From contig NC_068347.1 of assembly GCF_014633365.1 (NCBI RefSeq), positions 20,916,433-20,980,432 of the forward strand: a stretch of DNA of 64,000 bases, read 5' to 3'. The position numbers were made by a program, and so were the translations under genes. Source of the DNA: Diospyros lotus. Its lineage: Eukaryota > Streptophyta > Magnoliopsida > Ericales > Ebenaceae. The notes under the pieces were generated by a model. It worked only from the letters and a program-made list of their open reading frames with translations, had not been told where the DNA came from and made no database searches. Shown piece by piece: positions 11,496 to 24,113 of this stretch (position 1 is the stretch's first letter; each line of letters opens with the position of its first letter).

Positions 11496-11970
11496 AACCA
11501 CCCTAAGCTATAACATTTATAGGCCCACACACATCTAAATATACCAACCCTAACAATTCAGTAGCCCTTTCCCCTTGTCCAACAAAAGGAGACTTGGTCA
11601 TTTTTCTGAGAATGCATGACTCACAAGTTGGCTCGAGTTCAAAACCTAAATTGGAAATAAACCCTCATTAAGCTAACTTTCGTAAGTTGACTCTCGCTGA
11701 TATGAGCTAGCCTAAGAAGCCACAATTACATAGTATTAATGTGATTATCTCGAGAACATTTCTCTTTTAATATGGTACTAGTATTAGCAACTATTTACTA
11801 ACTATGTTCACATTCATGTGTTTCTAGAAAATATAGACCATTTACCATTACAACTTTGCCCACACACACATTACCATAATGTATGTAACAATAATTGTTG
11901 ACAAAAGAGAATTCATAATTCTGTTGTACAAGCTTAGAAATTCATTAAACATTCCTTATAGAATTAGGAA
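11496..11970 (-). pseudogene. Copia B GAG-pre-integrase and integrase N-terminus
   Basis: The minus strand reads LWLLRLAHISESQLTKVSL, matching the GAG-pre-integrase block (family LWHxRLGH). After a stop it reads ELEPTCESCILRKMTKSPF and then LLGLVYLDVCGPINVIA, the zinc-binding and first catalytic Asp region of integrase. It continues across the solo LTR at 10128. Several stops disrupt the frame. Confidence 0.75.
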
Positions 11971-12009
11971 TATGTAAACAGTCATAAAAAAAAAAAACAC
12001 ATGTCCAGA

Positions 12010-12380
12010 AGGTAACTGCACAGAAGTAGTTCACATGGCTGATGCAACAACTATTGCCTCGTTACCCACTTTCAGAACCACCTCATGCTTCCCAAGCATT
12101 CTACTTCGATTAAGATCCTACACAAACAGACAAATATGAGATGTAGCACTAGAATCAACAATCCAAGAAGAAGGGTACTGACCAATTGTAAGATTAGTCT
12201 TGATAACACATAAGGAAGGAAAAGTATCTTGACCATCCGGACGCTTAACCTTTAAGCTTTTCAGGTAGTCAGGGAAGTTCCTCTTCTAGTGTCCCTTCTT
12301 CCCGTAAAAGTAACAAGTACCCTTGCTCATGACCTCATTGCCCTTAGACTTTGTATGTCCTCCATCCTTCCTAGCCCCAA
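12010..12380 (-). pseudogene. Copia B gag end (zinc knuckle) and protease
   Basis: The minus strand reads a degenerate zinc knuckle, YFYGKKGHWKRNFPDYL, then a linker ending IGQYPSSWIVDSSATSHICL. The latter is the aspartic protease active-site region (family WxxDSGAxxH, so Gly is replaced by Ser here). Next come RMLGKHEVVLKVGNEAIV and SVQLPSGHV. The protease would process the gag-pol polyprotein. A stop follows the active site. The segment ends abruptly near 12380, where a plus-strand element begins. Confidence 0.75.
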
Positions 12381-12828
12381 GAAATCTTCTCTTAAAGATC
12401 AAACAAATATTCTAGAATTTGAAAATACAACTCTAATTGATCAAAATAAAAATCTTCAATCTCAAAATGCAATCCTTATTTATCAAAATAAGAACCTTGA
12501 AGATGAATTAAAAGATTCTAAGTTATTTCTATCAAAATTTTCTACAAGTTGCAAAATCTTAGATAAAATTTTAGAATCTCAAAAAGGATATTATGATAAA
12601 AAGGAATTAGGCTATATTGAAAAAGGCCATAAGAAATTTGGAAAATTAGTAAAATCAAAATCTAAGCTAAAACTTGATTCTAAATGTAAATTCTGTGATT
12701 TCTATGGTCATTGGGAATTATTTTGTCCAAAGAAGATGAATATTCCCTTTAGAGTAAAAAAGGTATGGGTGGCTAAGGATGAGCATAAACCAACTCCAAA
12801 AATGGTTTGGGTAGTTAAGAATAAGTAA
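12381..12828 (+). pseudogene. SIRE-like copia gag C-terminal fragment with zinc knuckle
   Basis: The plus strand encodes an Asn/Gln/Lys-rich coiled-coil segment (ENTTLIDQNKNLQSQNAILI and onward) and then CKFCDFYGHWELFC, a CX2CX4HX4C zinc knuckle that binds element RNA. The tail VKKVWVAKDEHKPTPKMVW and the stop at 12826 follow. This order (coiled coil, knuckle, repeated VWV motif) is that of gag in SIRE/Maximus-type copia elements. The open frame extends upstream to 12289, but there it overlaps antisense copia B sequence, so I start the fragment at 12381. Protease, integrase and RT are absent, so the polyprotein stops after gag. Confidence 0.6.
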
Positions 12829-14790
12829 ATGGTAGAAAAATAGGTTAGAAAAATCAAGAACCCAAATGATTAGGTACTTTCCTTTAGGTAAGTTGTATAT
12901 GTAGTCCATGGGACTTAAAACATTTCAGCTTTGGGAGAAAATGATGTATCTCCCCAGGTAATGTATCCTTATCTCAAAACTCTTTCAATTCAAATGTTCT
13001 TGTTGATAAAGTGTTATGTTGTGATTGCTTAATTATTGATTATCTGAAATGATTGCTTTTAATTATGTATATGATTGATTCTTAAATGTCTATGTCTTCT
13101 TAATTGATGTTTGTTAAGATGATGTGTATGTTGGAAATTTTGTTAGATTATTCTATATATTGAGGATGTGACTTCGTGATGAAAATAGTTGTGTGATGAT
13201 TACAGGTATTTCTATACCTAAGTGTATTCATTTTTGATTGAATTAATTTTGATGACTGAGTGGAAAAATCTTGATGTTTTGATGATATGTTTGATATTTT
13301 GATTTTGATTGAAAAATCTGTTTGAAATTTTCCAGTGTGAAATGTTTTGTTTGCTGATGATTGAAATAGGATAAGAGTGATATTGCTCACTGTTTTGATC
13401 AGCTTTGTGAGTGATTGTGTTTGAGGTGCTCATGAGTGGCACAACTCTATATGTCTTATGTGCTTAAGATTGTAAAGGCTTGAAGTGATGGTTTGCTTAT
13501 GCTCTCTTGTAATGAAAGGATTAGTCAAGTGATTAATCATTCTTAGGATTATTTACTTTCTGCATTAAAATACGTATGTCTTACAAATTTGTGTGTTGTT
13601 TATATGTAAGTTTCTTTAATTCTTTCATGATGATCTAGATGATGAATTTGAAGTATGTGAAAATAGATGAATTCTTTTGGAATTTGTTGGATAGCATTTT
13701 GAGAATGTAAAAAATGCTTAGATTCTAGTTCATTATGTTTTTGCTATTTGAAGGTAGTGTGATTAGTCTTTGTGATATTTTGTGCTCAAAGCTGCAAATT
13801 GCAACCTTAATTGATATTGATACTATTCTTATGTCTTGATTATATGATTCTAGGATAGAATGATTTGATCGTGGAATGAAGCCTTGAAATGTGATCTTCA
13901 AGTTCATCTATAGTAAGTTGTAAGTTTTCAACAAGAACATCAATACTTGACTAACTTGTGAAGTTAATCGAGTAAGTGTGCATAGAAATATAAGTCTATA
14001 GGAAATTATGAGTAATGGGGAATATTACTCAAATTGCTAAGATAGGATGGAATTTGAAGCTCGAGCTTATCACTCAAGTATCATAGGACTAGAATCTTAG
14101 TGCTTCAAAGCACTTTAGTAGTTAGTATATCCAAATGCAAATGTTCTTTGATTTATGATATAAGCAGTAAGTTTCTTGAATTAAAATTATTTTTGTGTGA
14201 TTAATGTTTTGATGACATGATTGAATGCTTGTATGCAAATCTGTTTAGCAATTTTTGATTCCTTTTTATGTAAGTGCTAAATTATTGCAAAGTACTTGCT
14301 ATTTGCAAATTTCTAATTAATCATAAGAAAGTTTTATTAATTCTTAAGTGTCAAAAGAATTTGTGGCTTATTTGTAGGGGGAGCGTGTCCTTTATTTTAA
14401 TTCCCATCTAAGGTTTCATCTCTTGAGAAGAAAGTTAAATCTCTTTAGGAAGAGAAAAGGTTAATATTTTCAGGGGGAGCTTTTCAATAATTCAGGGGGA
14501 GCCTCTCTAATATAAAAGTATGCTAATGAGATTTTCATCTTAAAGATTCATTGAGCATTAGGCAATAAACTCAAGGGGAGTTTTATTTCTTGATAACCTA
14601 TTCCTCAAAGGAATGCATAATTTCAAAAAGAGGAGAAGGTTATTCTATTGGTATCATATGTTTCATGCAGTATGAAATTTCTTACCCTTTTTTTTGTTAA
14701 CAAAAAGGGGGAGAAGGATTAGTGGAACATTTGTGGTAAATGTTCTCTTAAAAATTAAAGTTTTGTCATCATTAAAAATGGGGAGATTGT
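12829..14790 (+). other. 3' non-coding region with repeated polypurine tracts before a long LTR
   Basis: No protein is supported. The last 400 bp hold at least six GGGGAG-type purine tracts (near 14380, 14473, 14502, 14574, 14708 and 14780). The final one, AAAAATGGGGAGATTGT, lies directly before the LTR start TGAG at 14791. Multiple polypurine tracts are a known feature of SIRE-type copia elements, where such tracts prime plus-strand DNA synthesis. Confidence 0.55.
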
Positions 14791-17440
14791 TGAGTTTATG
14801 TTCTTGAGTGTTTTGATGATGACTGCATTTATGCCAAAACTTTAATGTCTTCCTATGTTATGTTATCATAGGTTAATATGCTTTGCATTAGAATATTGTT
14901 TAAGAATATATTAAACTTTATCTTGATAAGATATATGGAGGTTGCCTTGAATATGTATAAAGTCAAGGAACCTTGATAGGTTTATCTTTTAAGTATGTTT
15001 ATCTTGTTAAAAGGTTGCCTTAGTCAAGGAGCCTTGGTAGTATGATTTATCTATATGTGCTATAATTGCTCTAGCCATATGCTTTATTGATATGTTTGCA
15101 TATGTCTCTATTTGGGGTTATCCTAATTAAAGATATTACGTGAGTGCTTTGTGGAGGCTCATGATTTTTTATATGCTAAGTGATGTATGTGGTAGCATTA
15201 CTCAAGCTTTAGAGTAATGTATTCTTTATGTGTTGTTTGATGATTAAGCGTTAAACATCAAGTCAACATTATGTCTTTTTAGTAAAAGATCATATACTCA
15301 AGTAAGGGTACTCGCATTTTGATTCATAGAATTTATATTGTCTTATTTTTTATAATAAGGTCGTGTTAACAATCTTAATATATTTTTGATTAATCTTGCT
15401 CTTGCTTATGTGCTTAATATGTTATTAAGTTTCTTGTTCTAGGATTTCATGAGATATCTTAAGTATGCTAATGCATTAGGGTCATGGATAAATGTCATAT
15501 ATTCTAAAAGACACTTAGAATAAGCTTAAGATTAAGGAATATCTTAAGCACTCAAATCATGTGGAAGCTTTTCTCAAATCTAAAAGCAGTGTGCTTTAAA
15601 ATGATGCTTTAATATCTATCCTTCTTGCTCTAGAGTAAAGTTATATATATATGCTTAGGGAAGTGATTCTAAACTCTAATTCATAGATCATAATTTCCTA
15701 AAGTTCTCAAAATCTTAGAAAGATCTCTTAAAGAACTTTTCATATTAAGTGCATGTTGCTTGATAAACAAATCATTCAAGTATCTATAAGATTGTTGATT
15801 TCATGCAGCATTTGGTAAAGTTGCTGAAAGTTCATCTTCTTAGGATGATAATCGAGTGATAATTAATCATTTGAATGAGAATGAAGATGCCATTAAGTGG
15901 TTGTATGTTAAAACATCTAGTTACAATCAATATTTTTCTTGTAACGTTGAATGTTTTCCAAAGCAATACTTCCTAAGTGTTGCTTTTGTTTAGGTTTAAT
16001 GCATTTGAGTAATAGAACTCTGAAGTTTCTATCTTTTAAGAATTACGATCAATTTATACATTCGTAGTATATGTGAATAATGGCTTAGAGCTTATAGAAT
16101 AATTTTCATATATGATTTGCTAAGCTCATGTGTGCTCTTGCGTTGAAAAATCATAATGCTAGAGTTAGAGCATCTTGATATGTTGTGTTTTATGTGTGCT
16201 CTTGTCTTGATATTTAAATGAGTTATCATAATGATCAAGCTAGAGTATCTTTGAGATAATGAGGTGCTTTGTTGAGGAACATTCTTACAATATTTTATGT
16301 GTTATATTTCAGTCAAGTAATACTTGACTTATGTATATTTCATGCAAGCATGATTCACAAAGTAAATGTGTTTATTCATGTTGTATCTTTATGTATGCTA
16401 TGATTTAATGAGCCTAGTAGAGTAATTCTTATTTGAATCTATATATAAAAAAAGTCATTTAGTTGAGTAACATGTATTGTTCTCAACTTGTTATCAAAAG
16501 TCATGTGCTTTAAAATATCTCATTATCTAGACTCCTTTAAGGATTTTTTATGTAACCAAGTGGATGTATTTGAAAAGTTAGATTTATCCAACTTTTACAA
16601 ACAACACTTGTGTTTGTTTGAGCTATAAAAAAAATGTGTTCTATATTTTCAGCTTAATGTCTATAATGTCATGGTGCTTATGAGAAACTTGTGCTTCATA
16701 TATTGATGATTTTTTTTTTCTTATTTAGATATTGATTTTAAGGAAAAAATGTTTTTGATGTTTTCTAAAAATAATGTCATGTGAATGATAATCAAGTAAG
16801 GCAATAAGCTTAATCGAGTATATTTGAATGTCACTTGAGTGAATGCTCTTGGTAATTAAGGGTTTATTGCAAGGTTTCTGCTATATCAAATTTAATCAAG
16901 TAACCTATGTGATAATTGGGTGTTATGCCTTTGTAATCGACGAAGAGTTGTGCATAATTGAGCATATCCTTGCACTAGTCGAGTATGTTGGTTCATTAGT
17001 TGAGTATGATTGTTTATAAGGTTTTAATTGAGTATTTTATGAGCAATCGAGTGTATTTTGATGAATAATTGACTATTAGTGTGTGATAGTTGAGTATGAT
17101 ATGCAAGCTCTTTGTATTTCAAGTTTAATCAAGTTATTAAAAAACTTACTCAAGTATCTGATGAGTTCAGTCAAGTATCTGAAGTATTATAGAGTGCAAT
17201 CAAAATATACTCAAGTATGGAGCTTATAAAATCGAGTATAGACTTTCATTAGTCGAGTAAGAGCCTGAGTTAGTTGAGTGAATGGCTGTCGAACTCAAAT
17301 TTTATAGCCATTAGACTAGCTGTTACACGTGCTTTTAAGACACAGATTGGGTAGTTTAGGCTCCAAAAAGGCTCTAAATATTCCATAAATAATGAATCAG
17401 ATTCACCGTTTAAATCTAATATTGGTTTTGCACATGGGAA
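14791..17440 (+). mobile_element. Long LTR of the SIRE-like element (right end approximate)
   Basis: The sequence begins TGAGTTTATG after the polypurine tract and is collinear with the segment at 26708-29701 over at least 2 kb (shared phrases include GTCAAGGAACCTTGATAGG and AAGCAATACTTCCTA). Near its right end are many TCGAGTA-type repeats (about 16810-17290) and an AT-rich promoter-like stretch near 17370. No clean CA end or target duplication was found, so the right boundary is a guess. Confidence 0.55.
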
Positions 17441-18205
17441 GATTTTCGAAGCTTATATCCTAATGGTCTCATCGTTAAACATTCATCTCATCATACATCA
17501 CATGCATAAGAAAATGAACAATATCATCACATGCATAATAAAATGAACAATATAAAATAAGAAATAAATAACCAGAATGACCATGGGCTTGTGCACAAAA
17601 TAAACCCAAGGCTACAAGGTTTAAACCATGCCACACATCACATCCAACTTGATATGACAAACTGCTTGGTTTCATCGCTTCTTTCTTGAGGAACCATCAA
17701 CTCCTTGAGGTCTTCATTATCAACATCTTGATACTATCTTAATTTACAACCTTTGTAAAACAAAGACTAAAAGAACCTACTCAAGACTTATGCCTCAATA
17801 CATAATCGAATGAATAAATTATTATATATTGATTAAATCAATATGAAGCTTTTGTAACATTCATTCATTCACATCAAGCCCATGTTCACCCTGAACATAC
17901 ATTCATTTCGCTGCTTCAAAACGGTTTTGAAAAACTTTTAACTTGCATATGTCAAATAATATAACCGAGCATTCTACATGCATACTTAACACCCCGTGTC
18001 GTTATTTAATGTGAATAACCACACAACTAACAACATCTAAGCATGTAGAGCATGCTGTCTAGGTGTTACAATTAGTGGGAGGTGACTACATCTTAAGGGG
18101 AGTCGACTGTCGCTAACTGCATGCAGAGGTCGACTATGTGCTTCTGGGAGTCGACTCCTCGCATATGCACAGTCTAAAATTAATAACCCTGCAACCATTA
18201 AATGC
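17441..18205. other. Unassigned sequence with a short tandem duplication
   Basis: No gene is visible. Two near-identical 29-bp units (CATCACATGCATAA with AAAATGAACAATAT) lie in tandem at about 17495-17552. TAACACCCC near 17988 and GGTGTTACA near 18062 resemble LTR ends but do not define an element. Three GTCGACT motifs lie at about 18096-18154. Confidence 0.35.
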
Positions 18206-18226
18206 CAAGATGAGACTCTAATACCA
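18206..18226 (-). promoter_or_regulatory. Possible tRNA-iMet primer-binding site
   Basis: The minus strand reads TGGTATTAGAGTCTCATC, close to the TGGTATCAGAGC primer-binding site used by many plant LTR elements. If real, an LTR in minus orientation lies to its right (18227 upward), but I could not confirm its ends. Confidence 0.3.
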
Positions 18227-20260
18227 CTAAAGGAATTCATGTATAGTGGTACGAGCAAAATTAAAAATTTTATGTGCATCAGACATACACAGCGAAAGCA
18301 ATAAATACACACACTATACACAGTTTAGATATTTAAGTAACATGTTATTTCATCATATGAAATACAATAAATAAATACCTAATGTCCAATATCAGGTTGG
18401 ATACAAACACCATTTCTATATCGAGACTGAATCCAGTTCAAGTCGTGGTGATCCTAGTTTGTTCACACCTAGCATGCTGTCTGGTATCACTTCGTGCATA
18501 TTTTCTTATGCTAGCTTGAGGATTTCATACTACCAGCACCCCATATGTCTTTTACATGTGACAATCATGCACATGTAATTTTTTGAGATAAAAGTAGAAA
18601 AGGATAGAAGAAATAGAGGAAGTAGAAAACAGAAGCTAAGGTATGAATTTTACAATGTCAAAACCTTCTCCATGTCCAAATTGCTTTAGCCGATTGCCTT
18701 ATCCTCACCCTTTAATTTTGCACCACGTGGAGCGCACTAATGCAGGCTGAGGCAGCACTAGGAGTCAATTCCTTTCTACTACCAAAGGCAACATAAGGTA
18801 GTCCACTCTTAGAGCTCTAGCACACTAACAATTAACACACTACTATCACTAACACTTAATAACATAATTGAGACACAATGGATACATAGTGTCAATATCA
18901 CACGCAACACTACATAATCTGTGACTTTCTAAGTTCACTATTCGTTAGGAAATAGATAGCACCAAAACGCATTTGGCACCAGTCAACCCATTGACCCATC
19001 ACAAAAATTTTTTCATATCTCGTTGATGATTCGAGAGGTCTTGAGAAGTGCCTAATAGCGATTTAGGACAATATAGAAGACAATGAAGTCTTACTTTAAT
19101 GAATCATTATAGTTGACAATTGAATCCTTTCATCATCTAATGTCTCGACTGATCGAGAGTCATAGAATGATAAACTCATAAAATCAGTAATTATGTGTTA
19201 GATCTTATCAGTATAACTAGATGACATATCAGAAAATGTCTTTCCTAATAATTAATCTAGCTTGCCCAAAACTATCCTATCAAATTAATAATAGACCACA
19301 TAAAAAGTTTCATTTTACATTTTCTTCGTCATTAGGTCATGATATTTGGCCTCTTAGCATAACCCTTTTAAGACTTGTCTTTCAATCAGTGGTGTCCTTC
19401 TGGACTCCGATTTTTGGCTAGCGGGATTTAATTTTCTGGGGGAAAAGTAGTGTGGAAATGGTCAACCCCTGGTGCCGTGGGAATCGGGATACACAATCGT
19501 TGTCTTGATGGTCTGTTAGTGAATTACATAACGACCCAACTATAATTCCAGGAATTGCCACGAATGACCGCCATTGTTTGAGGCCCCAACAAGCGCATGC
19601 AATTTCTTTTTCAATTTCCTTCGGACCAATCAATCCCACGCACTCACCCGTCAAAAGCAACAATTCTCTCAACCAGAGAAATCTTGAGTAAGGATTCTCT
19701 GAACTCTTGATAGCTGATTTGCTTTAATGATTATAATCCTAGAATAATACTCCAAATAGTCTCTTAATAAATGTTTCCAACAAATTAGGATAGACTCTGG
19801 ATAATAGTATATTTTGGTCATGTTTGGTAAAATAAAATAATTCTAAATAAAAAGGAAGGAAAATGTATACTTATGCTTGGAATCAACAGAAATAGTTTTT
19901 GTTTGATATGCCTTCATTTTGATAAAGATAGAATGGTACAAATAATTAATTATTAAAAATAAAGACAAATAAATACATTTAAATGTAAGCATTTTGACTA
20001 TCAAAATTTAGATAATAATAAATATATTTTAATAAATGCACCTTATTTTTAGACAAGATTCAAAATAATTGTATTGGTTGATATAATGTTGCAAAATACA
20101 ATACATTTATTATCAATTAATAAAATTATTTTAGAAATCAAAATAATCCATCTTGTCTAAAAAAAAGGTGAATTAATTGAAATTTAATCACTATGGGACA
20201 ATGATTAGCATGATCTATATTTAATTTATCCTTAAAAATGACAAAACAATAAAGTTAAGT
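18227..20260. other. Unassigned AT-rich sequence, possibly LTR-derived
   Basis: No coding region is supported. An inverted repeat ACCACTA/TAGTGGT flanks 18223-18252. The part at 19420-19690 is less AT-rich. Nothing else can be named. Confidence 0.3.
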
Positions 20261-20265
20261 TTTAG

Positions 20266-20483
20266 AGACAAATTATTAAGGATAAATAGTACATTTTCCT
20301 TTAAAAATAACAAAATTAACTTTTAAATGTATACTATTGGTGGTAAATAGTGTTTTCCTCTAAAACTAACGAAATTAATTTTTAGAGCCAAATTATTAGG
20401 GACAAATAATATTTTAGCTTCTAAAACAATAAAATTATTTTTAAAGGCAAAATTATTAGAGACTATAGTATTTTTGCCAACCA
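20266..20483. repeat. Tandem repeat, about 59-bp unit, four degenerate copies
   Basis: Four units starting near 20266, 20326, 20384 and 20444 share the plan TTTTAGAGACAAATTATTAG-GGACAAATAGTATTTT-CTAAAA-CAAAATTA. The pattern recalls subterminal repeats of DNA transposons, but no element ends were found. Confidence 0.5.
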
Positions 20484-20559
20484 TTTAATAACATTATTGT
20501 AGCTTCTAAACCAAATAAATATAATTTTTTTCCTCACCCCTAATTTCTCCTTCCAGTTT

Positions 20560-20916
20560 TATGGACCCTTCTTCTCATTTACGTTAATTCCCGGCTTTCA
20601 ATGGATTCAGAATCTCCAATCTCTCTTCATTTTTGTTTGTACTCGGCTACGCTAGCCCTAACCTTCGTCGTCACGTGGGCCGCTGAACATCATCCGACGC
20701 CTGCAAGTCTCGCTCACGCATTCTCCCCCCCCCCCCACATCCATCTCTGCTAAGAAGCCATACCCTTTTATACGGATGCCATTCGATATGCTTCTGATTA
20801 TTCCTACTAGTATGGTGCTAGAGATTGCTGTACCCGTTGCTGTATTCTTGAATCTCTTGCTTAATTGCTCTATCGTCTCTTAAGTTGATGAGTTCTGGTT
20901 TGGATGCAAGGGGGGC
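20560..20916 (+). other. Less AT-rich stretch with a 52-codon open frame
   Basis: The composition is more balanced than the surroundings. An ATG at 20601 opens a 52-codon frame with a hydrophobic segment (LALTFVV) and ends at TAA 20757-20759. It includes a C-rich run at 20726-20737. I do not recognise it. It could be the 5' end of a lost host gene or part of an LTR. Confidence 0.25.
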
Positions 20917-21249
20917 TGTTTGTTGTCCCTTCAGCTCTTGGGATACCTTCTAATTCTGGTCGGGATAGCTAGTTTCACGATCATGCTTCACAAGGGTTTG
21001 TTCTTTCAAGTCCAGTTACAGAGAAGATCTCCTTATATAAGAGACAAATACATAATGAACAGTACAAGTCTACCGTTATTGTAATTATTTTTTAATTAGA
21101 TTTGCTGGAAATAAGGATTACCATTCCTTTTTACCTAACCTGACTTGTTAATCTTAGAAATTGATTTACAGTAGTAAAGAACATCAATATTTTAGCATCT
21201 AAACACTACTGTCAAAATACAGAGCAAAAGTTTCACGCTTGCATCAACT
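20917..21249 (-). mobile_element. Probable 3' LTR of copia element C
   Basis: On the minus strand, pol is followed by the purine tract AAGGAGGAGAG and then TGATGCAAGC. About 330 bp later the sequence reaches ACAACAAACA, a plausible LTR end. TATATAAGGAG on the minus strand (about 21040) is a likely TATA box. The 5' partner LTR was not found. Confidence 0.5.
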
Positions 21250-22091
21250 CTCCTCCTTGAGATTTTTGCTTGAAACAACTAGCATCAATCTTAGCTTTTG
21301 AAATCTTGCTTTGGGAAGAATCTTTGTCAAAAAATTAGCAATCTGGATCTTTAAACAACAATGAACTAACTTGATATCTTTATTTATTTCAACTTCTCTG
21401 ATTGAATGATACTTTGCATATACGTGCCTTGTTTTTCCATAATGAAGTGGATTTTCTGCAATGGCAATTGCAGATTTATTATCACACTTGTAGCTTCCTG
21501 TTGCTCCATCCCAAGATCACAAAGTATTTTCCTCAACCAAATGGCTTGTTTAGCTACTGCTGCTGCTGTTACATATTCAGCTTTGGCAGTTAAATGTGCC
21601 ACAACTTCCTATTTCTTTGAAATCCAAGAAAATGAGCTTGATCCAAGAGAAAATACATAACTTCTTATGTTCTTCATATCGTCAACACTTTCAATCCAAT
21701 CACTATCCACGTATCCATTCAGACTTCCATTATCTTTTGATCTAAACCGTATTCCAAATTGAGCTATGCCTTTTGAATACCTCAAAACTCTTTTGAGAAG
21801 GCTTCTACATGAACCTTGACAAAAGGTGCGACCAAAACATTAGAGCAGGTTTTGTAGTAGTAAGATACAATATGCTTCCAATTAAACTTCTGTAATTACT
21901 TGCATCAGCTTCTTCATCTCCATCTTCTTTTGATAGCTTGACATTAAAAACTAGTGGAGTTGCTATTGGTTTGCTATTTTACATCTTGAATTTCTTTAAA
22001 AATTCATAATCGTACTTCTATTGGCTGAGAAAAATACCATCCATGGATTGATGAACTTCAAGTCCTAGGAAGTACCTCATGTCACTAAGGT
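21250..22091 (-). pseudogene. Copia element C: end of RT and RNase H
   Basis: The minus strand reads DMRYFLGLEVHQSMDGIFLSQ (only part of the RT tail), VKLSKEDGDEEADASNYRSL, SLIGSILYY, NGYVDSDWIESVDD and VAHLTAKAEYVTAAAVAKQA. It closes with IANFLTKILPKARFQKLRLM before a stop. These are the C-terminal RT and RNase H blocks of copia pol. RNase H removes the RNA template. Stops and frame changes break the protein. The upstream RT part continues at 24114 on the far side of a solo LTR. Confidence 0.8.
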
Positions 22092-22096
22092 CTTAC

Positions 22097-22224
22097 TATG
22101 ACGACCCAACCCTTAGAAATCCCGACCGAGAGAACCAAGGGGGAAGTGTCAAAAAAATGAATGGTACCTGCCGGAGGCATAAAGAAGAACACCACACACA
22201 TTTTATAACCAACAACAAAGTAAT

Positions 22225-22257
<33 letters not shown>

Positions 22258-24108
22258 CAAAATCAAACACTAAGTACTGACTTATACAACGGGGCCATAT
22301 TCCCATAGCATCTCAAAAGAAAGAAATACAAGGCCCTCAAAATAGCTAAATGTCTACAGACAGGCACCTCCCCCAAGACCTTCTAGTTGAAACAGTTTTG
22401 TACACGTCTAGACACTAGACTCCACATTATTAGACTCCCCATCTTCTTTAAACTTGCCTCTACCTGGAATGATGTAAGCACAAGTGAGCTATAAAGCCCA
22501 ACAAATAATATAGAATAAAAGACAGTAAGAGTATCAAGGTTTGAAACATAGATGGTAACAAATATCCTCGCTCATGCACATATGAAAGAGTGGAACCGAG
22601 CCATAAGCACCAAAAACATGTAACAACATGCACCCACATTATGCTAGCATCAAGCCACAAGTGAACATGTATAGAGAAAAATGTGCATGCTCCCACAGCA
22701 CTGCTATAGCATAAACATATCAAGGGATCTAAGTCCCACATGAGTTCGACATTGTAGCCCACTTGAGCTTGACACGAGTCTGGCATTATAGCCCATCCCG
22801 AGCTTTCGGCTTGTCGTCGTAAAGGATATATCCCAGCGAATCTCGTTCGCAACACGCATCAAGTATCATATGCTTTCCCAAAGCCATCCATGCATAACTA
22901 TAAACATTATGCTTTGCAAAACCCATGCATAAGACCTCTTATAACAACATGCCTAATATCAAGCGTAATCATAAAACCATGTTTGAAATGCATGAGACAC
23001 ACTCAAGAATAGGGAAACAAGATTCAAGAGGGAGAAAAAAGGTTTTCAAGCTTGAATGAAGCATTTGGGCCAAAACAGAGGAAATTGATTGACAGATGCA
23101 TTAGCACCTGTCGACAGATTACTCTCTAGAAGGAAATTTATCGATAGATTACCCTCAATCTATCGACTAATAGAGGCAAAAATCACCCCGATCCTTTACT
23201 TCTCACACCCGAACCATGGCAAAATAGATCAAACTCTTGTCAAATCTTCACCTTATCAAAAGAAGCATCATTCCTAAGCAAAATAGGGAGAACAAGTCCC
23301 TTTGGAAGCCTTTACAAGGAGAGTAAACAAAAGGAAGGAAGTAAATTACAACTATGTAGCAACTTTGCTCTCAAAATAGAGAGTTTTGTAAAAACCATTT
23401 TAAAGTCTGCAATTTCAAGGTTTCTAGTTAATAGAAAGGAAGATAACTTGCCTTTCCTTCATTTTTTATCAATTCCTAGCCCATCTTTACCTTCAACACA
23501 ACTTATAGGCTGCCATACATAGAGATTTACATCTCTTTCTAGCTACAAAACAGAGGAAAAACATAATTCTAAACTAAGGAAGGCTAGAAGATGAGTTTCC
23601 TACCTTGTAATCCCTTATTTAAGATCCTTAACAACCACAAGAAGAAGAGAAATGAGCCCTAGCAACTGGAGAAGTCTCTCCCGATGCTCCACCGCCTTTC
23701 TTTGCTCCTTTCTCTAGCTTTTCTCTTTATATATATATATATATATTCTTACCATTTTTGGTTTATTTTAATCCCTATTTTCCAACCCCTTCTAAATATC
23801 TTAATTACCTTTATTGAACCCTTAATTTCGCCTAAATTGGAGATCATTTACCTTGCTTTTCAGCATTTTCACCTCAGCCCATAATTTTGACTTGTTGCCT
23901 TCACCATTTGACTTTGAATATTCAACCTCCTTGCTTGCTCCTCTTTTGGCTTGTCAACATTTATACTTTGACTTCTTTAATCTTCCTTTAATCCTTTAAG
24001 TCTCACTTTACACCTATCAAATAATTCACCAAGTCATTTCTCACATGATAGGAAATTCCTTAGAATAATACCGTCTAAGTAGACATAACATACTATCAGG
24101 GTGTTACA
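22097..24108 (-). mobile_element. Solo LTR (2012 bp) inside copia C reverse transcriptase
   Basis: The segment is flanked by a perfect 5-bp repeat, read GTAAG on the minus strand (24113-24109 and 22096-22092). On the minus strand it begins TGTAACACCCTGATAG and ends GGGTTGGGTCGTCATA. This is the usual form of chromovirus-type gypsy LTRs, with one change in the last three bases. Removing it rejoins the RT sequence. It contains AC/AT microsatellites (22227-22258 and 23730-23746) and no coding region. Confidence 0.75.
22227..22258. repeat. ACACAC/ATATAT microsatellite
   Basis: A run of CACACACACACATATATATATATATATATA lies within the solo LTR. Confidence 0.9.
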
Positions 24109-24113
24109 CTTAC

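Larger units (their letters stand above)
6699..12380 (-). mobile_element. Ty1/copia element B, split by two later insertions
   Basis: This is a degenerate copia internal region read on the minus strand from a zinc knuckle near 12330 to the reverse transcriptase near 6770. It is interrupted by a solo LTR (10134-11490) and by a CACTA element (7743-9187). Removing either insertion rejoins neighbouring codons of the same protein, so both arrived after the copia element. The RNase H, both LTRs and most of gag are missing. At its left end it runs into copia element A. At its right end it meets a SIRE-like element of opposite orientation. Confidence 0.8.

Noticed and set aside
17988..18070. TAACACC ... 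GGTGTTA as inverted ends of a tiny element
   Set aside because: Seven-base similarity with no target duplication. It is more likely fragments of LTR ends.
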